From contig JAUJOY010000002.1 in assembly GCA_030447385.1 (NCBI GenBank), positions 237,833 to 301,832 of the forward strand: 64,000 nt of DNA. Direction: 5' to 3'. Below, one piece after another: positions 38,021-47,443 of the stretch. The notes beneath the pieces were generated by a model. The model searched no databases. It saw only the letters and a program-made list of their open reading frames with translations, and was not told where the DNA came from. The position numbers and the translations under genes are program-made. Every line of letters begins with the position of its first letter. Position 1 is the first letter of the stretch. Source of the DNA: Mycobacteriales bacterium (GTDB taxonomy: Bacteria; Actinomycetota; Actinomycetes; Mycobacteriales; SCTD01).

Positions 38021-38973
38021 TGCTCACCATCGGCGTCGACGTCGGCGGGACGAAGGTGGCGGCGGGACTGGTCGACGAGGCCGGCACCATCCTGGCGCGT
38101 ACGCGCCAGCGCACCCCGTCGGCGTCACCGGTGGACGTCGAGGACGTCATCGCGTCCTGCGTGGCGGACCTGCGCGAGCGCACGCCGGCCGGAGCCGAGG
38201 TGGAGGCCGTCGGCGTCGGCGCGGCCGGGTTCATCTCCGCCGACCGCTCGACCGTGCTCGTGGCCCCCAACCTGTCCTGGCGCAACGAGCCGCTGCGCCA
38301 GGCGGTCAGCTCGCGGGTGGGCCTGCCCGTCGTGGTCGAGAACGACGCCAACGCGGCGGCGTGGGGCGAGCACCGCTTCGGGGCGGGACGCGAGGAGAAG
38401 CACCTCGTCGTCGTCACCGTCGGGACGGGGATCGGCGGCGGGATCGTCCTGGACGGCGTGCTCTACCGCGGGCGCTACGGCGTCGGCGCGGAGTTCGGGC
38501 ACATGCGGGTCAGCGAGTCGGGCCGGCGCTGCGGCTGCGGGCAGCACGGGTGCTGGGAGCAGTACTGCTCGGGACGGGCGCTGCTGCGTGAGGCCCGCGA
38601 GATCGCCGACGTGCAGCGCGCGTACGGCAAGCGGCTGCTCGAGCTCGGCGGCGGCCGGCCCGAGGGGATCGAGGCGCCGGAGGTCACCGAGGCGGCGCGC
38701 GAGGGCGACCCGGCGGCGCTCGACTGCTTCGAGGAGGTCGGGGGCTGGCTGGGGCAGGGTCTGGCCGCCCTCGCGGCGATCCTCGACCCGGGCACGTTCG
38801 TCATCGGCGGCGGGGTGGCCGACGCCGGGGAGCTGCTGCTGGGGCCGGCGCGGCGGGTGTTCGCCGAGCGGCTGACGGGGACCGCGGCGCGGCCGCACGC
38901 GCAGATCCGGCTGGCGGCGCTGGGCAACGACGCGGGCCTGGTGGGGGCCGCTGACCTCGCCCGGCACCGCTGA
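38020..38973 (+). CDS. ROK family sugar kinase (glucokinase-like)
   Basis: IGVDVGGTKVAAGLVD; VENDANAAAWGEH; ROK zinc motif CGCGQHGCWEQYCSG. Confidence 0.93.
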   Translation: MLTIGVDVGGTKVAAGLVDEAGTILARTRQRTPSASPVDVEDVIASCVADLRERTPAGAEVEAVGVGAAGFISADRSTVLVAPNLSWRNEPLRQAVSSRVGLPVVVENDANAAAWGEHRFGAGREEKHLVVVTVGTGIGGGIVLDGVLYRGRYGVGAEFGHMRVSESGRRCGCGQHGCWEQYCSGRALLREAREIADVQRAYGKRLLELGGGRPEGIEAPEVTEAAREGDPAALDCFEEVGGWLGQGLAALAAILDPGTFVIGGGVADAGELLLGPARRVFAERLTGTAARPHAQIRLAALGNDAGLVGAADLARHR

Positions 38974-39062
38974 GGCTGCTGCCCGAGATATGCCCGAGAT
39001 AGTCATGGTGTGGTCCCTACGGGCCATGGCGCCGCCGCTCCGCCTGGGGCACGGTGTCCGTC

Positions 39063-39296
39063 ATGACCTCACCGACCGCGCAGTCGACGTCCGCCACCGC
39101 CACCTGCTGTTCCCGGGCCATGTCGAGCATCGAGGTCACCGCCCGCGGCGTGACCCTGGTGCTGCACAGCTGCCCGGCCTGCGGGCGGCACATCTGGGAG
39201 CGCGACGGCGAGCAGGCCGGGCGGGCCGAGATGCTGGCGGGCGTCAAGACCTTCCTCGAGCAGCCGCGGCTGCCCACCCCCCGCCGCCGCCGGTAG
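39063..39296 (+). CDS. Small CPxCG zinc-ribbon protein
   Basis: VTLVLHSCPACGRHIWERDGEQ; start uncertain. Confidence 0.5.
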   Translation: MTSPTAQSTSATATCCSRAMSSIEVTARGVTLVLHSCPACGRHIWERDGEQAGRAEMLAGVKTFLEQPRLPTPRRRR

Positions 39297-39368
39297 TCCC
39301 TCTGCCGGGATCGCCGGCGCCGAACCATCCGCCGGCGCCGAACCATCGCCAGCCCCTCGCCGGCTGAC

Positions 39369-40067
39369 ATGCGGGTGGTCAGCTGGAACGTCCGGTCCCT
39401 GCGCGACGACTCCCGTGGAGTGGCCGCCACCCTCGCCCGGCTGCAGCCGGACGTGGCGCTGATCCAGGAAGCTCCCCGGCTGCTGCTGTGGCGCTGGTCG
39501 GTCGAGCTGCTCGCCCGCCGCTCGGGTCTCGTACGCGTCGTCGGCGGGGCACCCGCGGCCGGCAACCTGCTGCTCGTCTCCGCGCGTGTCGTCGTCGACC
39601 AGGCGCAGGCGGTACGCCTGCCTCGGCGCCCGGGGCTGCACCGGCGCGGCGCGGTGCTCGCCGTGCTACAGGTGGGCGGGCGGCGCCTGACGGTGCTCGG
39701 CACGCACCTCGACCTCGACCCGGCGGCCCGCGCCGAGACCGCGCGGGAGATGCGGGGGCGCGTCCCGGCGCAGCACCTCCTGGTCGTCGGGGCGGACGTC
39801 AACGAGGAGCCCGGCGGCCCGGCGTGGGCGGCGCTGTCGGCCGGCCTGGTGGATGCGGCCGCCGGGTGCGGGCCGACCTTCCCGGCGCGTGCACCGGACC
39901 GGCGCATCGACGGGGTGTTCGTCGACCCGAGGCTGCAGGTCGCGCAGGTTCAGCGGCCCGATCCGGGACCGGTCAGCGACCACCTGCCGCTGGTCGTCGA
40001 CCTGGCCGAGGACCCGACCCCCGGACAGACCGGCCCCTCCCGGACCCGGCGGCTCGCAGCTCCCTAG
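39369..40067 (+). CDS. Endonuclease/exonuclease/phosphatase family protein
   Basis: MRVVSWNVRSLRDD...LIQEAPR; GTHLDLDP; ADVNEEPGG; SDHLPLVVD. Confidence 0.85.
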   Translation: MRVVSWNVRSLRDDSRGVAATLARLQPDVALIQEAPRLLLWRWSVELLARRSGLVRVVGGAPAAGNLLLVSARVVVDQAQAVRLPRRPGLHRRGAVLAVLQVGGRRLTVLGTHLDLDPAARAETAREMRGRVPAQHLLVVGADVNEEPGGPAWAALSAGLVDAAAGCGPTFPARAPDRRIDGVFVDPRLQVAQVQRPDPGPVSDHLPLVVDLAEDPTPGQTGPSRTRRLAAP

Positions 40068-41281
40068 GGGGCGTACGGCAGGTGCGTCAGCCACAGCGCC
40101 CCGCCGACCGACGTGAGCGCCGCAGCGGTCAGGAGCAGCGCCGTGAGCAGGCGCCTCGGCAGGCGCAGCAGCACCACGGCGAGGGGGATCAGCAGCGGGA
40201 AGGCGGGGATCAGGAAGCGCGGGATGTGCACGAGCCCGTTGCTGGACCCGTAGGACAGGGCGACGACCAGGAGCACGTACGTGAGCACCGGCGGCGTCCA
40301 CCGCCCGCGGGCGACGTAGACGACGACGAGGATCGAGGCCAGCAGCACGTAGCAGGTGACCGCGGTCGACGGGGGGTTGACGGTGGGCGACACCAGCCGC
40401 GCCACGGCGTCGGCGAGGGTGGACCGGCCGCCGTCGAAGCGCATCCCCCACCCGCCCTCCTGGGCGGCGAACCACGCGTCCGGACGCCCCATCCGGTCAC
40501 CGACCCAGGCGAGGTAGCCCAGCGCCCCCCACGGGGCGATCAGCGGCGCCGCGAGCGCCCGCCGATGCCCGGCTCGCAGGGCCGGTACGGCGGCGACGAG
40601 GCAGGCCACCGCGAGCGCCAGCCCGGTCGGCCGGACGAGGCCGGCGACCAGTGCCGCGGCCCCCGCGACGGCCCAGTGGCCGCGGTGCAGCGCCAGCAGG
40701 CAGGTGGCTGCCGCCGCGGTGAAGAGCCCCTCGGAGTAGGGCACGGACAGCACGAAGGACCACGGCTGCACCGACCAGAGCGCGGAGACGAGCAGGCCGG
40801 TGCGCCGGTCGGTGAGGTCGGCCACCAGCACCGCGACAGCCGCGGCCGCGACGGCACCCGAGAGGACCGCGACCGTGAGGGCGGCAAGCACCTCGGGGAG
40901 CAGCCACGACAAGCCGGCCACAGCGAGCGGAAAGCCTGGGAAGAAGGCGATCTCGCTCGGGCCGACCTTCCTGGAGGGGTCGGTCTCGAGCTCGCGCGGG
41001 TAGCCCTGGTCGGCGATGTTGAGGAAGTGGAACGCATCCCAGGCCCGGTAGGCGGTGTCCTGCGGCAGGTCGGACAGGGCTGCGACGACGGCGAACGCGA
41101 CAGCGGTGGCAGCGCGGACGGCCAGGAAGACGCCGACCGCGCCGAGGGCGAGCCGGCGGTCCGGGGAGGACCAGCGGGTCGACGTCGCGTCGGGCTGTGC
41201 GGCCTCCCGCGCCTCGGCTTGCGCCCCACGAGGTGCGCCCTCGGGAGGGGCGGGGGTTCCGGAGCGTCCGCCCCGGCTCAT
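40064..41281 (-). CDS. Mannosyltransferase/PIG-V-like polytopic protein
   Basis: AYRAWDAFHFLNIADQGYPREL; FFPGFPLAV; ATGA overlap with upstream gene. Confidence 0.75.
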   Translation of the reverse strand: MSRGGRSGTPAPPEGAPRGAQAEAREAAQPDATSTRWSSPDRRLALGAVGVFLAVRAATAVAFAVVAALSDLPQDTAYRAWDAFHFLNIADQGYPRELETDPSRKVGPSEIAFFPGFPLAVAGLSWLLPEVLAALTVAVLSGAVAAAAVAVLVADLTDRRTGLLVSALWSVQPWSFVLSVPYSEGLFTAAAATCLLALHRGHWAVAGAAALVAGLVRPTGLALAVACLVAAVPALRAGHRRALAAPLIAPWGALGYLAWVGDRMGRPDAWFAAQEGGWGMRFDGGRSTLADAVARLVSPTVNPPSTAVTCYVLLASILVVVYVARGRWTPPVLTYVLLVVALSYGSSNGLVHIPRFLIPAFPLLIPLAVVLLRLPRRLLTALLLTAAALTSVGGALWLTHLPYAP

Positions 41282-42510
41282 CCGGCGACGAAGCCCGGAA
41301 CCAGCTCGCGGGCGAGGCCTTCGAGGAACAGCCCGATGTCGGTGACGATGCCCACCGCCTGCGAGGAGCCGCGGTCGGACAGCTTGGTCACCGTCGCGGG
41401 GTTGATGTCCACGCAGACCAGCGGGACCGACGCCGGCAGCAGGTTGCCGGTCGCGATCGAGTGCAGCATCGTCGCGACCATGATCGCGAAGCCGACCCCG
41501 GGCAGCTGGGCGCGCATCGCCCGCTGACCGGCGATCACGTCGGTGTGCACGTCCGGCAGCGGCCCGTCGTCGCGTACCGAGCCCACCAGGACGAACGGCT
41601 TCTGGGAGGTGACCAGCGAGTGCATCACGCCGCTCGTCAGGACGCCCTGCCGCACGGCGTCGGCGATGGAGCCCGCCTTGCGGATCGCGTTGATGGCCCG
41701 GATGTGGTGCTCGTGGCCGTGCTCCACGCCCTTGCCGGCCGCGAGGTCGACGCCGAGGGAGGTGCCGTACAGCGCCGCCTCGATGTCGTGCGTCGCCAGC
41801 GCGTTGCCGGCGAAGACCACGTCCACGTAGCCGGCCTCGACCAGCGCGACCATCGCCGGCGCGGCCCCGGTGTGGACGACCGCCGGGCCCGCGACCCACA
41901 GGATCTTGCCCCCCTCGCTCTTGACCTCCCGCATCTGCTCGGCGATCTGGCGCAGCAGCAGGGACTGCGGCTTCTCGCTGGACACGGCGGAGGACATGAA
42001 CTCGAAGCTGCCGTCCGTCGTGCTGTGCTCGCGCAGCGGCAGCACGACCTTCACGCCGGAGGCGCCGCACACGACGACGTCGCCGGCGCGTACGTCCGAG
42101 ACGGGGACCGTGCGCACCCGGCCGCCGAAGACCACCAGCCCGCAGTCCATCTCGGGCTGCTCGACGGGCACCCAGGTCTCGTCGATGCGGACGACGGTCT
42201 CGAGGTTGGTCGTGGAGTAGAAGTCGTCCGGGAACACCCCGTCGCGCTCGGCCTCGCGCAGCAGCGCCGTGCCGGGGTCCACCTGATTGACGCCGTGGCC
42301 CTGCAGGCGCATGAGCAGGCGCACCAGCGTCTGGTCGTCCTCCGCCGACACGACGATCCGGGCGTACGACTCGTCCTCGTGCGCCCGGCCGACGTCCAGC
42401 CGGTCGATGCGGTAGTCGCCGCCGTACGCCAGCACGTCGTCGAGCACCCGGGCCAGCACCCCGCTGTCCATGAGGTGGCCGCGCGTCTCGAGCACCTCGC
42501 TGGCACTCAC
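41278..42510 (-). CDS. TIGR00300-type LOR/SDH domain protein (ornithine cyclodeaminase-like)
   Basis: MDSGVLARVLDDVLAYGGDYRIDRLDVGR; LWVAGPAVVHTGAAPAM; DVVFAGNALATHDIEAALYGTSLG. Confidence 0.8.
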   Translation of the reverse strand: MSASEVLETRGHLMDSGVLARVLDDVLAYGGDYRIDRLDVGRAHEDESYARIVVSAEDDQTLVRLLMRLQGHGVNQVDPGTALLREAERDGVFPDDFYSTTNLETVVRIDETWVPVEQPEMDCGLVVFGGRVRTVPVSDVRAGDVVVCGASGVKVVLPLREHSTTDGSFEFMSSAVSSEKPQSLLLRQIAEQMREVKSEGGKILWVAGPAVVHTGAAPAMVALVEAGYVDVVFAGNALATHDIEAALYGTSLGVDLAAGKGVEHGHEHHIRAINAIRKAGSIADAVRQGVLTSGVMHSLVTSQKPFVLVGSVRDDGPLPDVHTDVIAGQRAMRAQLPGVGFAIMVATMLHSIATGNLLPASVPLVCVDINPATVTKLSDRGSSQAVGIVTDIGLFLEGLARELVPGFVAG

Positions 42511-43790
42511 ACGACCGCGCCGTCGTCCGGGTCCGTCTCGTCCGGTGGGGGATCGCGCATCAGGTAGACCAGCGCCCCCGCCCCGGCCAGCGTGAGCAGG
42601 ACCCCGAAGATCGCGACCCCGACGGTCCGGGGCTGGAGCAGCAGTCCGGGCACGAACATCAGCAGGAAGCCGACCAGCAGAGTGAGCGCCGCCGCGACCT
42701 TCTTCGGGGCCAGGCGGGGGATGGGGGGCGGCGGCGGCGGTACGTAGTGGCCGTCGTCCTCGAGCGCCGCCGGCTCCACCCAGCCCGGCAGCGCGTCCTC
42801 GGCCTCCTCCCGCCGCTCCGGCGCGCTGTCCTTCGCCTCGGGTGGCGGCGGCTCGGCCGGCTCCGGCCGGCTGGGTCGCTGCGCCGACTCGGGCCGGACG
42901 TGGCGCTGGGGCCGATCGGGACGACGGGTGGGTGGGAGACGACGCGGCGGGTCGAGGTCCTCCGAGACCGGCCACGGCGGTACGGGGCCCTCGGCGCCCC
43001 GGCTGTAGCCGGCGACGATCTGGCGGAACATCTCGTCGTCGGCCGCCGAGGACCCCCGCCCCTCGTCGGGCCGTCCGGAGGGGGAGGGTCCGCCTGGTGC
43101 GCCGCCGGTGCCTGCCGGCGGACCGCCCTGCCCGGCACCGCTCTGCGCGGGGTCCCTCGGGGAGGCACCGCTCTGGCCGGGCGGGAGGTCGGCCGGTCCT
43201 GCGGGGCCGGCCTGCGCGGAGCCGGTCGCCGCGGCGCCCGGCGGGGTGGCGCCAGAGGAGTTGGCGCCCGGGGAGCCGGCACCCGGCGGGGAGGCGCCAG
43301 GGGCGGGGTCGGTGGCGGGCGCGCCCTGCGCCGGCGGCGGGTCGGCCGATCCGCCCGCTGCGGGGCGACCGGCGGTCGACCGGCGCGAGGGCGGGTCCGG
43401 GAGCGCGGGCGGCATCAGGACCCGGGCGGCCGCCGTGCGCGGGACCGCCTGCACGAAGCCGTGGGCGGTCGCTCCCGGGTCGTCCTCGGCCAGCAGCGTG
43501 GTCAGGTCGGCGACCTCCGCGGTGACCACCTGGCGGGCGGTGTCGGCGCGTACCGGGTCGACCCACAGCCGGTCCAGGGGTCGCAGCGGGTGCTGGGCGG
43601 CCCGGGAGAACACGTCCTCACCGGTGGCGGGCTCGACGTAGGCGGCCACCCCGGCCGAGCCCAGGCTGGACAGCAGCGCCTCGGACAGGCGCGGGTCGAG
43701 GTCGACCAGTGCCCCCCAGTCGGCGCACGGCAGCCCGTTGCTGCGCCGGCCGCGGCCGGACCCTGAGGCCGGCGAGGAGGTGTCGGTCAT
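42507..43790 (-). CDS. Pro-rich hypothetical membrane protein
   Basis: Globular N-part (about 120 aa), Pro/Ala-rich middle, two C-terminal TM segments. Confidence 0.6.
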   Translation of the reverse strand: MTDTSSPASGSGRGRRSNGLPCADWGALVDLDPRLSEALLSSLGSAGVAAYVEPATGEDVFSRAAQHPLRPLDRLWVDPVRADTARQVVTAEVADLTTLLAEDDPGATAHGFVQAVPRTAAARVLMPPALPDPPSRRSTAGRPAAGGSADPPPAQGAPATDPAPGASPPGAGSPGANSSGATPPGAAATGSAQAGPAGPADLPPGQSGASPRDPAQSGAGQGGPPAGTGGAPGGPSPSGRPDEGRGSSAADDEMFRQIVAGYSRGAEGPVPPWPVSEDLDPPRRLPPTRRPDRPQRHVRPESAQRPSRPEPAEPPPPEAKDSAPERREEAEDALPGWVEPAALEDDGHYVPPPPPPIPRLAPKKVAAALTLLVGFLLMFVPGLLLQPRTVGVAIFGVLLTLAGAGALVYLMRDPPPDETDPDDGAVV

Positions 43791-43817
43791 GTCGTGTCGC
43801 TCATGTCACGGGCCGGC

Positions 43818-44609
43818 TCAGCCCGCGGCGGCGGGCGCGTGCGCCCGGACGAAGTCGAGGCTGCCGGCGAAGATCTCCGGCGCGTCGTTGTCCTGCGTGG
43901 CGACGTGGTAGCTGTTCTCGAGGATCCGCTCCGTGACAGCAGCGGTGGGACGCGTGCGGTTGATGCCCTCGAGGAGCATCCGCCCGCTGATCGGCTCGAC
44001 GACGTGGTCGACCCGGCTGCGGTAGACCAGCACCGGGCAGGTGATGCGGTGCAGGTCGGCGCACACGACCGGCCAGGCCTTCTGCAGCGAGGCGAACGCC
44101 CGGTGCGGCGTGCGCTCGTAGGCCAGCTCCTTCTCGCCCTCCTTCTTGATGTCACTGCCGATGGCGGGGCTGGAGGGCACCAGCGTCAGCAGCCCCGGCA
44201 CCCGCGACAGCAGGGGGAGGAGCTGAGCCTGCTTGCGCTCGGTGGTCAGCGAGGTGTTGACGAGCACCAGGCCGGCGACCTCGTCGCGCAGCTCGGCCAG
44301 GCGAAGCGACAGGGTGCCGCCCATCGACAGGCCCATCACGAACACCGTCTCGCAGCGGGCCAGCAGGTCGTCGAAGGAGCGCTCGAGCTCGCCGTACCAG
44401 TCGGAGAACTGCGTGGTGTTCAGCTCCTGCCAGCGGGTCCCGTGGCCGGGCAGGCGCGGCGCCCGCACGGTCAGCCCGGCGGCGGCCAGGTGCTCGGCCC
44501 ACGGACGCATGCTCGCGGTCGTCCCCGTGAAGCCGTGGCACAGGAGCGCCCCGACCGGGCCGCCGGCCAGGTCGATCGGCTCTGCGCCGGCAAGGACGGG
44601 GATGGCCAC
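43818..44609 (-). CDS. Alpha/beta hydrolase (carboxylesterase type)
   Basis: LLCHGFTGT; VFVMGLSMGGTLSLRLAE; VYRSRVDHVV. Confidence 0.88.
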   Translation of the reverse strand: MAIPVLAGAEPIDLAGGPVGALLCHGFTGTTASMRPWAEHLAAAGLTVRAPRLPGHGTRWQELNTTQFSDWYGELERSFDDLLARCETVFVMGLSMGGTLSLRLAELRDEVAGLVLVNTSLTTERKQAQLLPLLSRVPGLLTLVPSSPAIGSDIKKEGEKELAYERTPHRAFASLQKAWPVVCADLHRITCPVLVYRSRVDHVVEPISGRMLLEGINRTRPTAAVTERILENSYHVATQDNDAPEIFAGSLDFVRAHAPAAAG

Positions 44610-44816
44610 GACGAACTCCCTGACGGGTCGTAGAGGGCGGGCGCGACGGGAACCGCCGCTTGCATCGTCGCATGCATGCCGCCCGCGGGGCAGGGCCCCT
44701 CCGGCTGCTGCTCCGCGGCGGCGATCGGCTCGTGCGCGGGGCTCCGCGGGAGCCCGGCTGCTCTCAGCACGCGGCCTCTAGTGTGACAGCCTCGGCGATC
44801 AGCGGAAGGAGGGACG

Positions 44817-45554
44817 ATGGGTTACTGGCTGGTCAAGGCGGTGCTCAGCCCGATCCTCCGGCTGCTGTTCCGCCCCCGCGTGACCGGCCTGGAGAACCTG
44901 CCCGCCGAGGGCGCCGCGATCCTGTCGGGCAACCACACCACCTTCCTCGACAACCTCATGATCCCGCTGGTCGTGCCGCGGCGGGTCACCTTCCTCGCCA
45001 AGAGCGACTACTTCACCGGCCGCGGCCTGAAGGGCCGGCTGCAGAAGCGCTTCTTTCGCGGAGTCGGGATGATCCCGCTGGACCGCTCCGGCGGCAAGGC
45101 GAGCGAGGCGGCGCTGCGCACCGGGCTGAAGGTGCTCCAGGACGGCGAGCTGCTCGGGCTCTACCCCGAGGGCACCCGCTCGCCCGACGGGCGGCTCTAC
45201 CGCGGCAAGACCGGCGTGGCCCGCATGGCCCTCGAGGCCGATGTCCCGGTCATCCCCGTCGGGCTCGTGGGCATGTTCGAGATCCAGCCCGCCGGGCGCC
45301 TCATCCCCAAGATCGCCAAGGTGGAGATCCGCATCGGCAGGCCGCTGGACTTTCGCCGCTACGCCGGCATGGAGGCAGACCGCTTCGTCCTGCGCTCGGT
45401 CACCGACGAGATCATGTACGAGCTGATGGTCCTGTCCGGCCAGGAGTACGTCGACCAGTACGCCACGCAGGCCAAGGCCGAGCTCGAGAACGCGCGCAAG
45501 GCGCGGGCGCTGCCTGCGGGCGACGTCCCGGAGCCGGTCCGCCGCGCCGGCTAG
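44817..45554 (+). CDS. Lysophospholipid acyltransferase (PlsC-like)
   Basis: ILSGNHTTFLDNLMIP; LYPEGTRSPDGRLYRGKTGVAR; strong AAGGAGG RBS. Confidence 0.92.
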   Translation: MGYWLVKAVLSPILRLLFRPRVTGLENLPAEGAAILSGNHTTFLDNLMIPLVVPRRVTFLAKSDYFTGRGLKGRLQKRFFRGVGMIPLDRSGGKASEAALRTGLKVLQDGELLGLYPEGTRSPDGRLYRGKTGVARMALEADVPVIPVGLVGMFEIQPAGRLIPKIAKVEIRIGRPLDFRRYAGMEADRFVLRSVTDEIMYELMVLSGQEYVDQYATQAKAELENARKARALPAGDVPEPVRRAG

Positions 45555-45561
45555 CCCTCCC

Positions 45562-46641
45562 GTGCGGCTCGACACCGCCCTGTGGCGGGCGATCGCCATC
45601 TACCGGCTGGCCGCGCTGGTCTACGCCGGTGCCTCGATGGTCGCCTACTCGGACACCTACGCCCGGCCGAGGCTCGGGTGGGTCGTGCTCGGTGCGATGG
45701 CGGTGTGGACCGCGGCCGCGTCCTACCTCTACGCCGACCGGCGCCGGCGTCGCTGGCCGCTGCTGGTGCTCGACCTGGTCGTGACGCTGGCGGCGCTGCT
45801 GAGCTCGGTGGCCGTGCTCGAGCCCGAGCTCATCCGGGCGGGGGACCCCACGCTGACGGTGAGCTGGGCCGCGACGCCGGTGATGGCCTGGGCGGTCTGG
45901 GCCGGCTGGGTGGGGGGCGCGGTCGCCGCGGTGGCCGTCGGGGCGGGAGCGGTTCTCGAGCGCGGCGGGATCTCCCAGCCGACGGTCAACAGCCTGGTTC
46001 TGCTGCTGCTGGTGGGGACGGTGGTCGGCTACGTCGTTCAGCTGGCCCGGCGGGCGGAGACGGCCTACGCCTCCGCGGTGGCCCTGCAGGCGGCCAACGC
46101 CGAGCGCGAACGCCTCAGCCGCTCGGTGCACGACGGCGTCCTGCAGGCGCTGGCTCTGGTGTCGCGGCGCGGTGATCCGGAGCTGGCGGCGCTGGCCGCC
46201 GAGCAGGAGGCGGCACTGCGCCGGCTGGTCAGCGCCCGCGTGGAGACGCTGCCGGAGGGCGAGGCGGACCTGGTCGCGCTGCTGCCGGGCGGGGGTGACG
46301 TACGGCTGGCGGCGCCCGCCACGCAGGTGCTGCTCCCGGCGGGCGTGGCCCGGGAGCTGGCGGCCGCGGTGGGCGCGGCCGTCGACAACGCGCGGCGGCA
46401 CGGCGGCGGCTCGTCGTGGCTGCTCGTCGAGGACGACGACGAGGCGGTCACGGTGACGGTCCGCGACGACGGCCCGGGCATCCCGGAGGGGCGCCTCGCG
46501 CAGGCCGAGCGGGACGGGCGGCTCGGCGTGGCGCAGTCCATCCGCGGGCGCGTGCGCGACCTGGGTGGCACCGTCTGCGTCGAGAGCACGCCCGGACAGG
46601 GGACGGAGGTGGAGCTGCGTGTCCCACGACGACGAGGCTGA
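45562..46641 (+). CDS. MacS-type sensor histidine kinase
   Basis: N-terminal TMs; ERLSRSVHDGVLQALALVSRRG; HATPase RDDGPGIPEGRL. Confidence 0.85.
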   Translation: MRLDTALWRAIAIYRLAALVYAGASMVAYSDTYARPRLGWVVLGAMAVWTAAASYLYADRRRRRWPLLVLDLVVTLAALLSSVAVLEPELIRAGDPTLTVSWAATPVMAWAVWAGWVGGAVAAVAVGAGAVLERGGISQPTVNSLVLLLLVGTVVGYVVQLARRAETAYASAVALQAANAERERLSRSVHDGVLQALALVSRRGDPELAALAAEQEAALRRLVSARVETLPEGEADLVALLPGGGDVRLAAPATQVLLPAGVARELAAAVGAAVDNARRHGGGSSWLLVEDDDEAVTVTVRDDGPGIPEGRLAQAERDGRLGVAQSIRGRVRDLGGTVCVESTPGQGTEVELRVPRRRG

Positions 46642-47275
46642 GCCCGAGGGTGGCCCGCTGCGGGTCGTGCTCGCCGACGACCACCCGATCTGGCGGGAGG
46701 CGGTCGAGCGCGACCTGGTCGCCGCCGGGTTCCTGGTGGTCGGCGCCGCGGGAGACGGCGACAAGGCGGTGCGGGTCGTCACCGCGACGAGGCCGGACGT
46801 GCTGGTCTGCGACCTGCAGATGCCGGGGAGGTCCGGGGTGGAGGTCACCCTGGCGGTGGCGGGGCTCACCCGCGTCCTCGTGCTGTCGGCGTCCGGGGAG
46901 CAGGCGGACGTGCTCGAGGCCGTCAAGGCGGGCGCGTCGGGCTACCTGCTGAAGTCGGCGAGCGCGGACGAGCTCGTGGAGGCGGTGCGGCGTACCGCTG
47001 CGGGCGACGCCGTCTTCACGCCGGGGCTGGCCGGGCTGGTGCTGGGGGAGTACCGGCGCACCGCCGCCGAGGACGACGCTCCGCGGCTGACCGCCCGGGA
47101 GACGGAGGTGCTGCGGCTGGTGGCCAAGGGCCTGACCGCCCGGCAGGTCGCCGAGCGGCTGACCCTGTCGCACCGCACCGTCGAGAACCACGTGCAGAAC
47201 ACCCTGTCCAAGCTGCAGCTGCACAACCGGGCCCAGCTGGTGCGCTACGCGGTCCAGAAGGGCCTGGCGGACTGA
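46619..47275 (+). CDS. LuxR family response regulator
   Basis: VVLADDHPIWREAVERDLV; DLQMPGRSG; LTARETEVLRLVAKGLTARQVAERLTLSHRTVENHVQ; start inferred. Confidence 0.92.
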   Translation: MSHDDEAEPEGGPLRVVLADDHPIWREAVERDLVAAGFLVVGAAGDGDKAVRVVTATRPDVLVCDLQMPGRSGVEVTLAVAGLTRVLVLSASGEQADVLEAVKAGASGYLLKSASADELVEAVRRTAAGDAVFTPGLAGLVLGEYRRTAAEDDAPRLTARETEVLRLVAKGLTARQVAERLTLSHRTVENHVQNTLSKLQLHNRAQLVRYAVQKGLAD

Positions 47276-47443
47276 CGGCGGCACGAGGGCCGCCTGCGCC
47301 CCCCGAGCCGCCTTTCCGGTCGGCCCGCCGCGGCGGGAGCGGACACGTCTGCACACATCGTGATCGTTTGCGCCCGGGGCCCCGAGCGTGCGGCGCCGCC
47401 GGAGCGGCCAGTTGTGGATTCCGATGTGTGCAGCGCTGTCCGC

